A stretch of 64,000 nt of DNA, taken from Agelas oroides (Eukaryota > Porifera > Demospongiae > Agelasida > Agelasidae). The stretch is taken from positions 3,952,274 to 4,016,273 of the forward strand of contig OX422200.1 of assembly GCA_949130485.1 (NCBI GenBank), given 5' to 3'. Shown here piece by piece: positions 45,736 through 55,362 of this stretch. Under the pieces are notes generated by a model. That model was not told the DNA's origin, made no database searches, and worked only from the letters and a program-made list of their open reading frames with translations. Numbering within the stretch: the first letter of the stretch is position 1; the number at the start of each line of letters is the position of its first letter. The position numbers and the translations under genes are program-made.

Positions 45736-48605
45736 TCACACAAGTGGGAAAGGTAGCGTATGTGGAACGCTAATGCACCATACAACCCCCCCACGCTCGC
45801 CCAACAATGCACTGCATTCCAGTAGTATTTTCTGTCGTACATCGTTCCGTATATTCTTGACGCTGTAATTTTTAACGCGATAGGCGCGGTCCGCATGCGG
45901 AGTGTAAGTAAGATTTTCGTAGGGTGAGCTTGAATGACGACAGTTATGCAGGAATGACAGCCAGAGCGTGCGCACCTATTGTATGAGAGATAGCAGTTGT
46001 GTTTTGGTGACGACATTCGGGATAGGCAGCTGGAGCGTAGCACCTACTCAGTAAGTGTACAAGGGCTAACAGTTGTGTAGAAAAGCTCATGCAGCTTAGT
46101 GGATTGCTTGCTAACGAAGGACTATGCATGCCAGACTGTGTTCTGTAGTAGGCGGCAGAGATTTTGCTCCATAGCTGATGCGTGGCGACTTCTCTCTACT
46201 ATTTCTCAAAGATGCCTCAAGTCTTGAAGGACTATGCATGCCAGACTGTGTTCTGACTTAGCCTACTAACTGCAACAACCAGAGTAGCTGCGTGCTGGTA
46301 GGACAAATGGCTCTGTTGATCGATACTACCCCATAAAAAGCTCTTCTCTGCGACCATGACAATTTTTCTAAGCTATTGAGCACTTTTGTAGACAGTAGAG
46401 TCACAAACCTTGTTTTAGCTACATGCCATGCATGAATGGCCTGTGTGTTGTGATCTGATACTTCACTGGTAAAGCCTTAGCTACAAAACGGTCAATGCTT
46501 TAGTGGATTGCTTGCTAACGCTCGCCCCACAATGTTCTACATTCCCCTAGTAATTGGGGCGAGCGCAGCGAGCCCCACACTTGTGGTGAAAATGGAAAAT
46601 TGTCTATATATTTATATATATATATATATATATATGGTACGTGCGTATTCCGTATATGCATTCTGCCCTATTTGTGCGCGATGCAATATTTCCGCATTGA
46701 ATATTGGGTTCATGTATTACTAGACTGCTTGCTCAAGAGACAAGACTAGAAATGCTGAACAGTGGGAATCAACGCAACAGGGATTTGAAAACGGCGAGGA
46801 AAGGGAAGCACTACTAGCGAGACCGAGACTGATTATTGACGGCGTGCTTCGTGACTCTGCCACCAGCGGGGAGTGCTCAGTGTACAGAGCGATCAGCTTG
46901 TGAGAATCCGAATCACGGAGGCCTGCGTGACTCGATCAAATATGAGCAACAGCTAGAGAAGAGCTTGTGAAACTTCCATACCACAACTCCAGTAATTGTG
47001 CTCAGGAAATGAGCTGACAATATAGACTACATCAAAAAAGACCTGGCTCCATACTCCATAGCTGAGAGAATCCTGATTCCACAGCTCTATGGGCTCAGCA
47101 AATATCCACTATATAGACATGCACTTGAGGAGACAGTGCCGAAATGCATGTGGAGTCACAGGAAACCGATGGAATATACTTGTTTGTACTAAGCTGTTGA
47201 ACCCTCACCCTTGACTTGCAACTCTTCAGGCCAATTGCTTGGAGACTAAATTTGTTGCCTACACCTGTAGCTACTACCCCACTGTAACGACACAGAGTGT
47301 GTACAATGAACCCAACCACATAGCTACCCAGATGAGCACATAGCTATACCCAAGCTATATTGCTCCATGAACACCAGCATATACATTTGATACCCTGGCC
47401 TCACCCCTGGGCATTTCCTGCCTCTTCTGTTACAGGCTACAGCTGGAGGTGGAGAAGACCTGGGAACGAGCCTATTGTTATGTGAGACTTAGTGTATGCA
47501 AGTGGGTAAATGTAGTGCTGTGAAACTCTAATGCATCATGTAACTCATTCACGCTCGCCCCATAATGCACTGCATTCCCCTAGTATTCTATGAAAAATCT
47601 CGATTCAACTCACTAGTGTGGGGCTCGCTCATGCTCGCCCCAATTATTATATATCTGTCGTACGTATTCCGTATGTCTGTTTAGACTGTAATTTAACGCA
47701 AATGCGCGCCGCGTGCGGACAATAAGTAACATTTTTGCTCTGCAAACTATTTCTCAGCACGAGCAGTGTGGGCGAAGACAGCGAGAAGAGACGGTTGGGA
47801 GGAGTAGCTGGAATGTGAACGTTTACTGCACGAGGGCTGGAAGTTGTGAAGACAAACCTGGTTACTTACAAAACTCAGAAGGCGGCAGAGATGCTTTGAT
47901 GGTTCAAGTTGCGAGTAGCTGACGGTGCATTTATCATGCGTAGCGACTTTTCGACGACTCTCCTCTGTGTAAGAACTATGCATGACAAGTCAGACAGTGT
48001 GTCCAGTCACTATAAGTCAGCAAGAGGCCTTACTTTTCCCTGCTAGCTGCAGACATGCATGATCTGTATACTGTAATGCACCTATCACTGTTATGCCCCT
48101 CCCTCCCAGGTTGGTGGTGGGCGGGGATTTTGAAGAGGGTTTGACCCCAGCAGCATGCCCTTTGGGAGGGGCATTTGCCTTATATGGGGGATTTTTACTG
48201 GCACATTTACACATATGTGTAGTACTGATTTGACGAAAGAGACTGCCCCTGTAGAAGGGAAGTAGATAAATGTTCAAATCCCCTATTACGCCCCACTGTC
48301 TACCAACCTGGGAGGATGGGGCACAACAGTGATAGCTGCATAACCTGGCAATGCACTGGTGAAGTCTTAGCTAGCCAAACGATGCTTCTCTGCGTTGCTC
48401 GCTCAGGCTCACCCCACAATGTTCTACATTTACACTAGTGAATACCGTATAGCCGAAAACTTTGACGGGGAATTGAATTTGGCAGTTTGACGGTCGGGAT
48501 TAAAACCACCAAATATTCTGAAGAATGCAAATGCCACTATGTACTGAGAGCAGGCGCGCTCCGCCTTGTATATTTTAACCCGCAACACGCGGGTTGGAAC
48601 TTGAG

Positions 48606-49406
48606 TACCGTAATTATTCGAATACTACATAAGATCCAATTTAACGTAAGAAGTTAGATTTTAGGAATTTATCGTGAATCTAATTCTACGTAAGCCGGAG
48701 TCTTAATTTATTCCAATTTAGCGTAAGATAATAACTGAAGCCAACCTCCAACCTTCGTGGCCTTCCTACCAGTCTTACAAACAGGTGTACTGTCTTCGTA
48801 GTTCGGCGAGGTCTGTGCACAATTCCAGGAACAAACAGCTATACACTTATCTAGCTACACTTGGTGCAACCATCATCCGTCGCAGAGTTTGACAAGGCAT
48901 AGATAATATAAGGGAGGGTATATTATGGACAAGGTATGTACACAATTCGAGGAAAAGCCAGCTGCACACTTACCTAGGCAGCGAAGGACACTTGGTACTG
49001 CCTTCATCGGTTACAGAGTTCGACGAGGTCTGTACACAATTCTAGGAAAAACCAGCTACACTTCTAAGGGTTGCGAAAGCACGCCTTCGCGTTTCCACGT
49101 ATTGTGATTTCTGTACACAATTCTAGGAAAAACCAGCTATACACATAAGGCTTGCGAAAGCACGCCTTCGCGTTTGCACGTATTGTGATTCGATCTGCAC
49201 ACAATTCTAGGAAAAACCAGCCGTACACTTACCTAACTTACGAGAGCAGGCCTTTGCGCGTTTTCACGTATTGTGATTTTCACGCAACGTAAGATCTAAT
49301 TTTAAGTAAGAAATTCAATTTCAGGAATTTATGATGAATCCAATCTAACGTAAGGTCACAACCCAATTATTTCTTAAGCTTACGTAGAATTCGAATAATT
49401 ACGGTA
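48606..49406. mobile_element. 801-bp element with perfect 18-bp inverted ends
   Basis: TACCGTAATTATTCGAAT at 48606-48623 and its exact inverse at 49389-49406. Just inside both ends the words TAACGTAAG and TTTAGGAATTTAT recur. The core (about 48780-49290) is a degenerate tandem repeat of about 80-bp units carrying GTCTGTACACAATTCTAGG and GAAAGCACGCCTTCGCG. No transposase. Target duplication may be only the TA within the flanks, which I cannot settle. Confidence 0.85.
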
Positions 49407-50830
49407 TGTGCTTTGTATTTGCCCATGCTGCATGCATACCTGGCTGTCATGAGGGATATAAGTATTGTAGACTCAAACGAAAGATGCTTTAACCGTTGTC
49501 TTTGCCATCTGGAACTTGGAGTATTGTAACAGTTGAAGTTGCTCTAAGGGTTGTGCATAGGCTAACAATATTATTGAGTCTTACAGTTCACATGACAAGG
49601 AAAAGGAACAATACAATGCCTTTGCTTTGTACAGTTCCCTTGGTGTAAGTAAACTTTCCAGTCTACCATTGTAGCAAATTCATTTGTTGTACTCCATGCA
49701 TTGGCTTTGCATTTGTCCATAGTTGGCTGTCACGAGGATGCCTTTGCCATCTGGAACTTGGAGTATTGCAACAATGAAAGTTGCTACAAGGAATGGGAAA
49801 TTTACATACTGCAGGTCACAGATAGTTCATGAGTCTTGCAGTTCACATGCATGACAAGGAAAGGGAACAATGTCTTCAACTGCATTTCTTGATGGCATGT
49901 GCACTTAGTGATCAGTATTTCAACAGTCAGCAGCATTATTTGAAATCTGTTTACATGAACTTACATCATTCAGCTAATTACATTCCAGTGGGACACAGCT
50001 TGTATGCACGGTTCACCAGACCCTTCCCACTTAGTGAAGTGAGTCTGGCTTGTGAAACTACATAGCCCCAGCCCCAGCCCAGTAGAGGGGTCCGAGCACA
50101 ACACCATTTTGGAACTGATAGTTGTTTTTTGGTGATCAGTTGGAATATACAGCACTAGAAATCCTGTTCACATGCCCAACACTAACCTTTACCTATACGC
50201 TAACTATCATCTGAATTTCAGGTGCCATGTATTCCAACTGATGTTTCAGTTTCAGTTTCAAGTCTACTGACCTGAACAGGCTTTTGTACTGGAGAATTCC
50301 AGGCCTGCCAACTCTGACGGTTTCAGTGCAAGTCTCACAGCCATACAAGCTAATGTCACTGGCAGTCCACTTCGCTGTGTGAATATCTACAAATGCTGTT
50401 CTAATGGTATGAGTGATGCCGATTTCTTACCTCCAGGGACGAAAAATGCGTTGTGATGTTGGGAAGTGTCACCGAATTTTACTTACTGTGGAAGAGGGCG
50501 GAATGTTCATGACACTAAAACGCGTACACACAAATTGTGTAAGTGAAGCTTGGTGACACCGGGCTAGTATTGAGGCAGTTTCTGACTCAGAAATCATCAA
50601 TCTTCCTATGGTAGGTGTGGCTTATGAGCGATTCCATTGGGGGCACACCCACCTGTAAACCAGTCTTAACTGGTTTTTTGGACTTGATAGCTTGGCAGGC
50701 CTGGAATTCCCTTGCAGCAAAGAGGGCTAACACACACCAGGACGAGGTTAGGCCACTCCAATATAATTCATTGTTTCTCATCACCCGCCTGCCTCCTCTG
50801 GAGACATCCGCTTCCCAAACTTCCTACCTC
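49407..50830. other. No gene seen; an internal duplication and a miniature-element fragment
   Basis: TTTGCCATCTGGAACTTGGA with surrounding text occurs near 49500 and 49742 as a diverged direct duplication. A fragment like the TAGTCTCGCAAGCC family (CACCAGACCCTTCCCAC to AGTCTGGCTTGTGAAACTA) lies at about 50017-50062. Open frames show no motif. Confidence 0.45.
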
Positions 50831-50847
50831 ATTATTCACGTCTGCGG

Positions 50848-50990
50848 AACTCGTTCCCAGACTACTTGAAGTCTGGAGGGAAACTGCGCATGCGCTGTTT
50901 GCTGCACACAACATTTCCGGTAGTTAACCCTCGGCGCGCATGCGCGAGGAGGGTTACAGTAGTTGTCCTGTGTGTCTGTGTGTGTGTGTC
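50848..50990. repeat. Two small foldback relics and a (TG)n tract
   Basis: ACTCGTTCCCAGACTACTTG is followed by inverted AAGTCTGGAGGGAA. AACCCTCGGCGCGCATGCGC is followed by GAGGAGGGTT, a GC-rich hairpin at about 50928-50957. A TGTGTGTCTGTGTGTGTGTG tract comes next. Confidence 0.55.
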
Positions 50991-52215
50991 TGTTTTCTCT
51001 ATTCTGCCTTCTCGCGCTTTTAGGCGTCCAACGAGAGGTATCAGCGGCTACAGCACGGAAAATGCAGTAAAACTAAAAAGCCGTTTTCTCTAAAAACTGC
51101 TTAGTTCAAAAGTTAGAAGCGTTATAAACTTACCGCGACTACGTCAGCCATTTTCTTCACTTGCAATGTTTCCGTATACCTCTACGTAACACGTACGTAA
51201 CGGTAATGTGTGATCACAGTAACTTTGAACACGCGGTATTGTTGTTTCAGTTTTCCGTCAAACTTAGACGTTTGCGACTATCTTTTGCGAGAGGTTCAGC
51301 AAGGTATGCCAACAGTGTAATACCGTAGTGCATGCAATGGAGTGCAATAGGTCTATGGATCTGAGAAAGGTATGCACACAGTGTAATACCGTAGTGCACG
51401 TGAAGAGATCAGTTTGTGACTGGCCATGCCTTTGCATCGAAGAAAACGAAAGCACAGTGTACTGCCGTTGGGGAGCCTGAGAACGCAATGAAACGTAGAA
51501 AAGCCTATAGGCCTACTGTCTGAGGAAGAGTTATTAGTGAGGAACTTGAGAGAGAGACAAAGTCCGCAAAGCGAGTAAGAGAGCTTCTGAAACACGTGAG
51601 CGGACTTTGCACAGGCAGGAACAGAACCGAACACATATGGCAAGCATAAACACTTATGATATAGCTTGCGCCGAGGGTTCTGCACTTCAGTGCTGTTCAT
51701 TTATTGAGTATTCAGGGCCAGTACAGTTTACACGTGTTCGACGTTCAGCAAGACGATGGTGTTCTTGAGTGCAACCATAGTGCAAGGAGGGTGCGGGAAA
51801 TGCCTTCTATCCTGGAAAGTTTACGAGGTTCACTCAGGAAGTGTTGTAATAATTGTTTTGACATGTACAAGTCTAAGTGAGTTTAATGATATTGACCGCC
51901 GGCCGCATCCTGGACCATCTACTATGGTGATGAGAAACAGTGAATTACATTGGAGTGGCCTTATCCTGGCTATATCATGCTAAATTGACAGCTACTCAAC
52001 GTATTGGACTATTGCATTAAATAAGGGTACCCCTGTATGGATAACAGAACTATTTGCCTACCCTGGGACAAAAATTTTGCCTTGACACCCTTAGGACAGA
52101 TAGTAGTTTATGGAAAATTACTGAAAATCTAGAGGAGAATACGGAGATATCCTAGTGTGTCAATACCGGACACTGAAAAATCATCCATAGGGGAGTACCC
52201 TTATTAAATGGAATA
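50991..52215. other. No gene seen; one tandem duplication
   Basis: AACAGTGTAATACCGTAGTG occurs at about 51312 and, as CACAGTGTAATACCGTAGTG, at about 51374, within a 62-bp duplication. The frames are short and unrecognised. Confidence 0.4.
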
Positions 52216-52227
52216 ACCCATTTCTAG

Positions 52228-52290
52228 GTAGGCTCGTGCCTAGACCGCTTCTCTATTTTTCCGAACGGGTTCTTGGCACGAGACTAACAC
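52228..52290. mobile_element. Small TAGGCTCGTGCCTAGACC hairpin element
   Basis: TAGGCTCGTGCCTAGACCGC and the inverse GGTTCTTGGCACGAGACTA enclose a 20-base centre. TAGTCTCGTGCCCAGCC near 52496 is another end of the same type. These resemble the Mutator-like ends, but no 9-bp flank was found. Confidence 0.5.
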
Positions 52291-52841
52291 CATTCAATTT
52301 TTATACATTAAAGTTTTGTAATTATTAGTACACAAGCAATACAATACCTGGTTTATCCTCTGGAACTAGTGAATCAGCAGAGGCCTGACCAGGAACATGT
52401 AAGCCGCACGGACTAGCGGCTAGCGACTGGAATGTTGTCATCTCAAAAAATGATGTAATACATAATGTGCAACAGTGAAGCTCCAGTGCTAGTGTAGTCT
52501 CGTGCCCAGCCAGATATAACCTACGTCTGGTAACATTGCGTGCGATTCTTGGGCTTTTGCACACGTTAGCAGGGTTTGAATGTGGCCGGAGCTGACCATA
52601 TATGGAAGTTCTCACCTCTACATAGCTTCAATTATCACCAATTAGCATCTACACAAGCACTAGGGCACCACTGGGCCGCCCGAGTAATTGGACACTCTAC
52701 AATTTGATTGGCACATTTAAAATAACTCCGTCGAAATTATAAAAAGCCCCAGAATTAAGCCTTACATTACCAGACAGATTTTCCGTAAGTATATCCGGCT
52801 GGTCACGAGACTAGTGCTAGAGCAGTAGAGGCAGTACAGTC

Positions 52842-53415
52842 CTACCACTGGGTCTTTAAAGGAGCAAAGACACCAACATCAAGTGGCTGAGATTCATGAG
52901 TTGTGTGCGGTGGCAAACAAAGCAAGATTATATCATGCTCCATTGCAAAGCATACTGCCTGTGGCTGGTAGTGAGTGCTGTGCCCATTCCATAATAAGAA
53001 CAAAGGGCGAGCAGAGACAGCTTTTACTATGAAGTGCTCAATGAACCATCCTTCAAAGAGTTCTGTGTTGATCCACCCATTGGAACTAATACCATAGTTA
53101 GTGCCTGGAACTTCTTCTTTGGTCCATGCAGGATTTAAATTCACAGCATTGTAATGACCATTGGAGGGATTGTTTGACCAAGCAACAATTGTAATTTGCC
53201 CTTTACGACCAGATGATATCAAACTTTTTTCATTTTCCTTCCCTTAGCACTAACCACTTTTGGTGGTCGAAGGTTTAGGGGAATGCCACTTCATCAACAT
53301 TGTATATTTGTGAAGTTTTCTAGCAATTAAATCATGAGTGCTCAATGTGTCATACAGCAATGAAAAATATTGATCCATTGTTTCCTTGTTCACTGCATGA
53401 GCGATACTGTCCCCT
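52842..53415 (-). pseudogene. pogo/Tigger-type DDE transposase core, inverted segment
   Basis: Reading the reverse strand from 53415: SIAHAVNKETMDQYFSLLYD, then a frame change near 53310, IYNVDE (first catalytic Asp), another change near 53283, PLNLRPPKVVSAKGR, then a continuous frame 53222-52842. That frame holds GRKGQITIVAWSN, NLNPAWTKEEVPGT, GWINTELFEGWFIEHF, NGHSTHYQP and LCLPPHTTHESQPLDVGVF. It is clearly the CENP-B/Tigger-type DDE domain. The usual DGHS motif reads NGHS, so the second catalytic Asp is replaced by Asn; the third Asp (QPLD) remains. It stops after PLKTQW. The downstream part lies on the opposite strand at 53422. Confidence 0.93.
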
Positions 53416-53421
53416 TCCCAA

Positions 53422-54032
53422 GTTTGCCTCGATTCCTACCAGAAAAATCCTGGCAGAGTCATTACAAAGTTCAACTTCAGTTGCCACTTTTCTGAAGCTT
53501 GGAATCGAGCTGTCCTTCCTTCAAATGTAATGGCCATTGCTGTCCCAGAGAATGATAGCAGTTTGTCTGGTGCATCTCCTCAGTCGTCAGGTAGTTTGTC
53601 TGGTGTGTCTCCTCAGTCGTCAGGTAGTTTGTCTGGTGCATCTCCTCAGTCGCCAGGTAGTTTGTCTGGTGTGTCTCCTCAGTCATCAGGTATAGTTTGT
53701 CTGGTGCGTCTCCTCAGTCATCAGGTAGTTTGTCTGGTGCGTCTCCTCAGTTGTCAGGTAGTTTGTTGGGTAGTTTGTCTGGTACATCTGGTGGGATGTC
53801 TGACAGCTCAACATACCGGCGTTTGCCCACTTTCACATCCTAACAACTGGAAGAAGGTTATGATGTGTATGAAGATTCTCACTATGTCAAATGGCTTGAA
53901 CTAAACCACCCTGAGGCTGTACAGGCAGATCACTATTCCCTTGTGTCTTCAGTGGAGGACTCACAAATGGCCGGCGGCATTGAAAGTCTTGTAGACCACT
54001 CTCGAAGTGAATCCACTTGGTGCAGTTGCTAA
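53422..54032 (+). pseudogene. pogo/Tigger-type transposase C-terminal part, with minisatellite
   Basis: From 53422 the forward frame reads DSYQKNPGRVITKFNFSC then HFSEAWNRAVLPSNVMA. This is the block that follows PLK.W in Tigger-type transposases. The same frame continues into Ser/Gly repeats (GSLSGVSPQSS, 33-bp units, 53566-53790) and closes at 53902. A different frame at about 53847-54030 reads LEEGYDVYEDSHYVKWLELN and ends at a TAA; it resembles the C-terminal tail of such proteins, but I am less sure. With 52842-53415 it makes one pseudogene whose core was inverted in place. Confidence 0.8.
53566..53790 (+). repeat. 33-bp minisatellite coding for Ser/Gly-rich text
   Basis: About seven units of TTTGTCTGGTGYRTCTCCTC followed by AGTCGTCAGGTAG. 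The period is a multiple of three, so it stays open as GSLSGVSPQSS. It shortens to partial units at its right end. Confidence 0.92.
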
Positions 54033-54937
54033 TAACATTGCGTCTAACTGGAGTGTCAACAACAATTCCAGTAACACTCCTGTTGTTTTGACTCCTCGTA
54101 GTGAAGTCAATGCCTTGTCAAAGTATTAGGTTCTGCCTGGCACTTCTACTCCTGGACCCAAGACAGCTCCACCGCCAGGTTCAAGAACCATTTCCAGTCA
54201 ATAATTGGCACTGTATGCTAGATATGAAACTGGGAGTAGCTGGAAATGTATGATTGTTGCGCATTTTCTGATGAAAGAGCACTCTCCTACATTTGTGTAG
54301 GTTCTGTACTTTACAAACCTTACCGAATTGAGTTTGACGACAGTGACAATTGGACACTAGAAAGCTTATGGTTAATACTGGCTTATGAACTAGTCTCATC
54401 CCCAGACTCTTTTTCCGTACGCGGAGGGAAAAATAGTCTGGGCATGAACCTGTTGCTTTTCATATTCACCCCAATCAACTAGGCCCTCCTTTCGATGGTA
54501 CTGAACATGACTAACTGCCCATGTAAGTAAAATAGTCACATTAAATGAAATGCTTGCTTACATCAGCCAGTCAATGCTAGTCACATGCCCAGACCCCTTT
54601 TGGAAAAATCCAGTACGAAACTAAGTCAATACATGTTCAGGTTGTTGTAACCTCTGCGCTCATGGAACTCGAATAGCACTCATTCTCTTTTATAACTAAC
54701 ATGATGCAGTTCCATGTCCTCATTTTGTTTGTATCGTTTAAGATCTAACTTTCTGACTACTTATCTTAATTAGATACTTCCTTTTCCTCAGCTGCATTGG
54801 TATGGATGTGTATATGTATGGAGGATATACATGTATGTGTATGGAGGATTATCTATCTATCTATCTATACTTAATATTGTGTTGCCAATGGCGTATCCTG
54901 ACTTTGTACAAACTGCAAATCTCCTATCTCCACTCAC

Positions 54938-54968
<31 letters not shown>

Positions 54969-55164
54969 TACATAATATATGTGTGTGCATGTATGTAGGT
55001 ACATATACCAATGCATTTGCTACAAGTTGGTGTTTGTTTGCTACACCATGTGCTCTTGCGTATTTGGTATCAAAAAGGATAGTTGTTGATGTACAAGATG
55101 TGATCATATTATGATGAATGTGTGCATGTGTAGTGTGTTCTACACACTGTGATAACCTTCAGCT
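54033..55164. other. No gene seen; hairpin and microsatellites
   Basis: ACTAGTCTCATCCCCAGACT (about 54390) is inverted as AGTCTGGGCATGAAC (about 54438), another element of the TAGTCTC type. (CTAT)n occurs at about 54847-54868, and a (TA)n(CA)n tract at 54939-54970. Some DNA at 54033-54180 may still belong to the pogo-type element. Confidence 0.5.
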
Positions 55165-55362
55165 CAAGTACCACCTAGCTCTATCTGTGAGATTTTGTGA
55201 ACAACAGTCACTGTTGGCGCTTTGTAATGGGAATTCTTTTCTCTTGTTTTCCACTGTAGCTCTGTGATATTTTGTGAACGGTAATCAAATTGTAGTGAAA
55301 CCCTGTCTGTTGGCAGTAAAATGTAATTTTATTTGAAGTAACCTTTCTCTCCTTTTCCACAG
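55165..55362 (+). promoter_or_regulatory. Duplicated intron 3' end / splice acceptor upstream of the 55417 gene
   Basis: The final acceptor is CTCTCCTTTTCCACAG (ending 55362). An imperfect tandem copy lies just upstream: CTCTTGTTTTCCACTGTAG ends at about 55259. Each is preceded by TGTGAKATTTTGTGAAC and TGTTGGC. The duplication therefore gives two potential acceptors about 100 bp apart. Use of either would place an intron in the 5' untranslated region. Confidence 0.6.

Larger units (their letters stand above)
36657..48432. repeat. Nested block of GGGGCGAGCG-marked dispersed repeats
   Basis: The word GGGGCGAGCGTGAGCGAGC, or a variant, occurs at least a dozen times on both strands. Positions are near 36657, 36724, 37367, 38050, 40187, 40237, 40655, 40740, 43796, 45020, 45787, 46514, 46555, 47555, 47620 and 48402. 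It is often next to CTAGGGGAATGTAGAACATT or CCCCACACTAGTGAGT. A unit of about 660 bp is present twice in tandem (36706-37388, 37389-38034), once reversed (about 45815-46556), and as diverged copies near 43100-43830 and 47640-48430. I do not recognise the superfamily and found no transposase tied to it. Confidence 0.8.

Noticed and set aside
45466-46043. Arg/Pro/Leu-rich frames of 96 and 153 codons
   Set aside because: They translate the 36-bp tandem repeats of a miniature element and are not genes.
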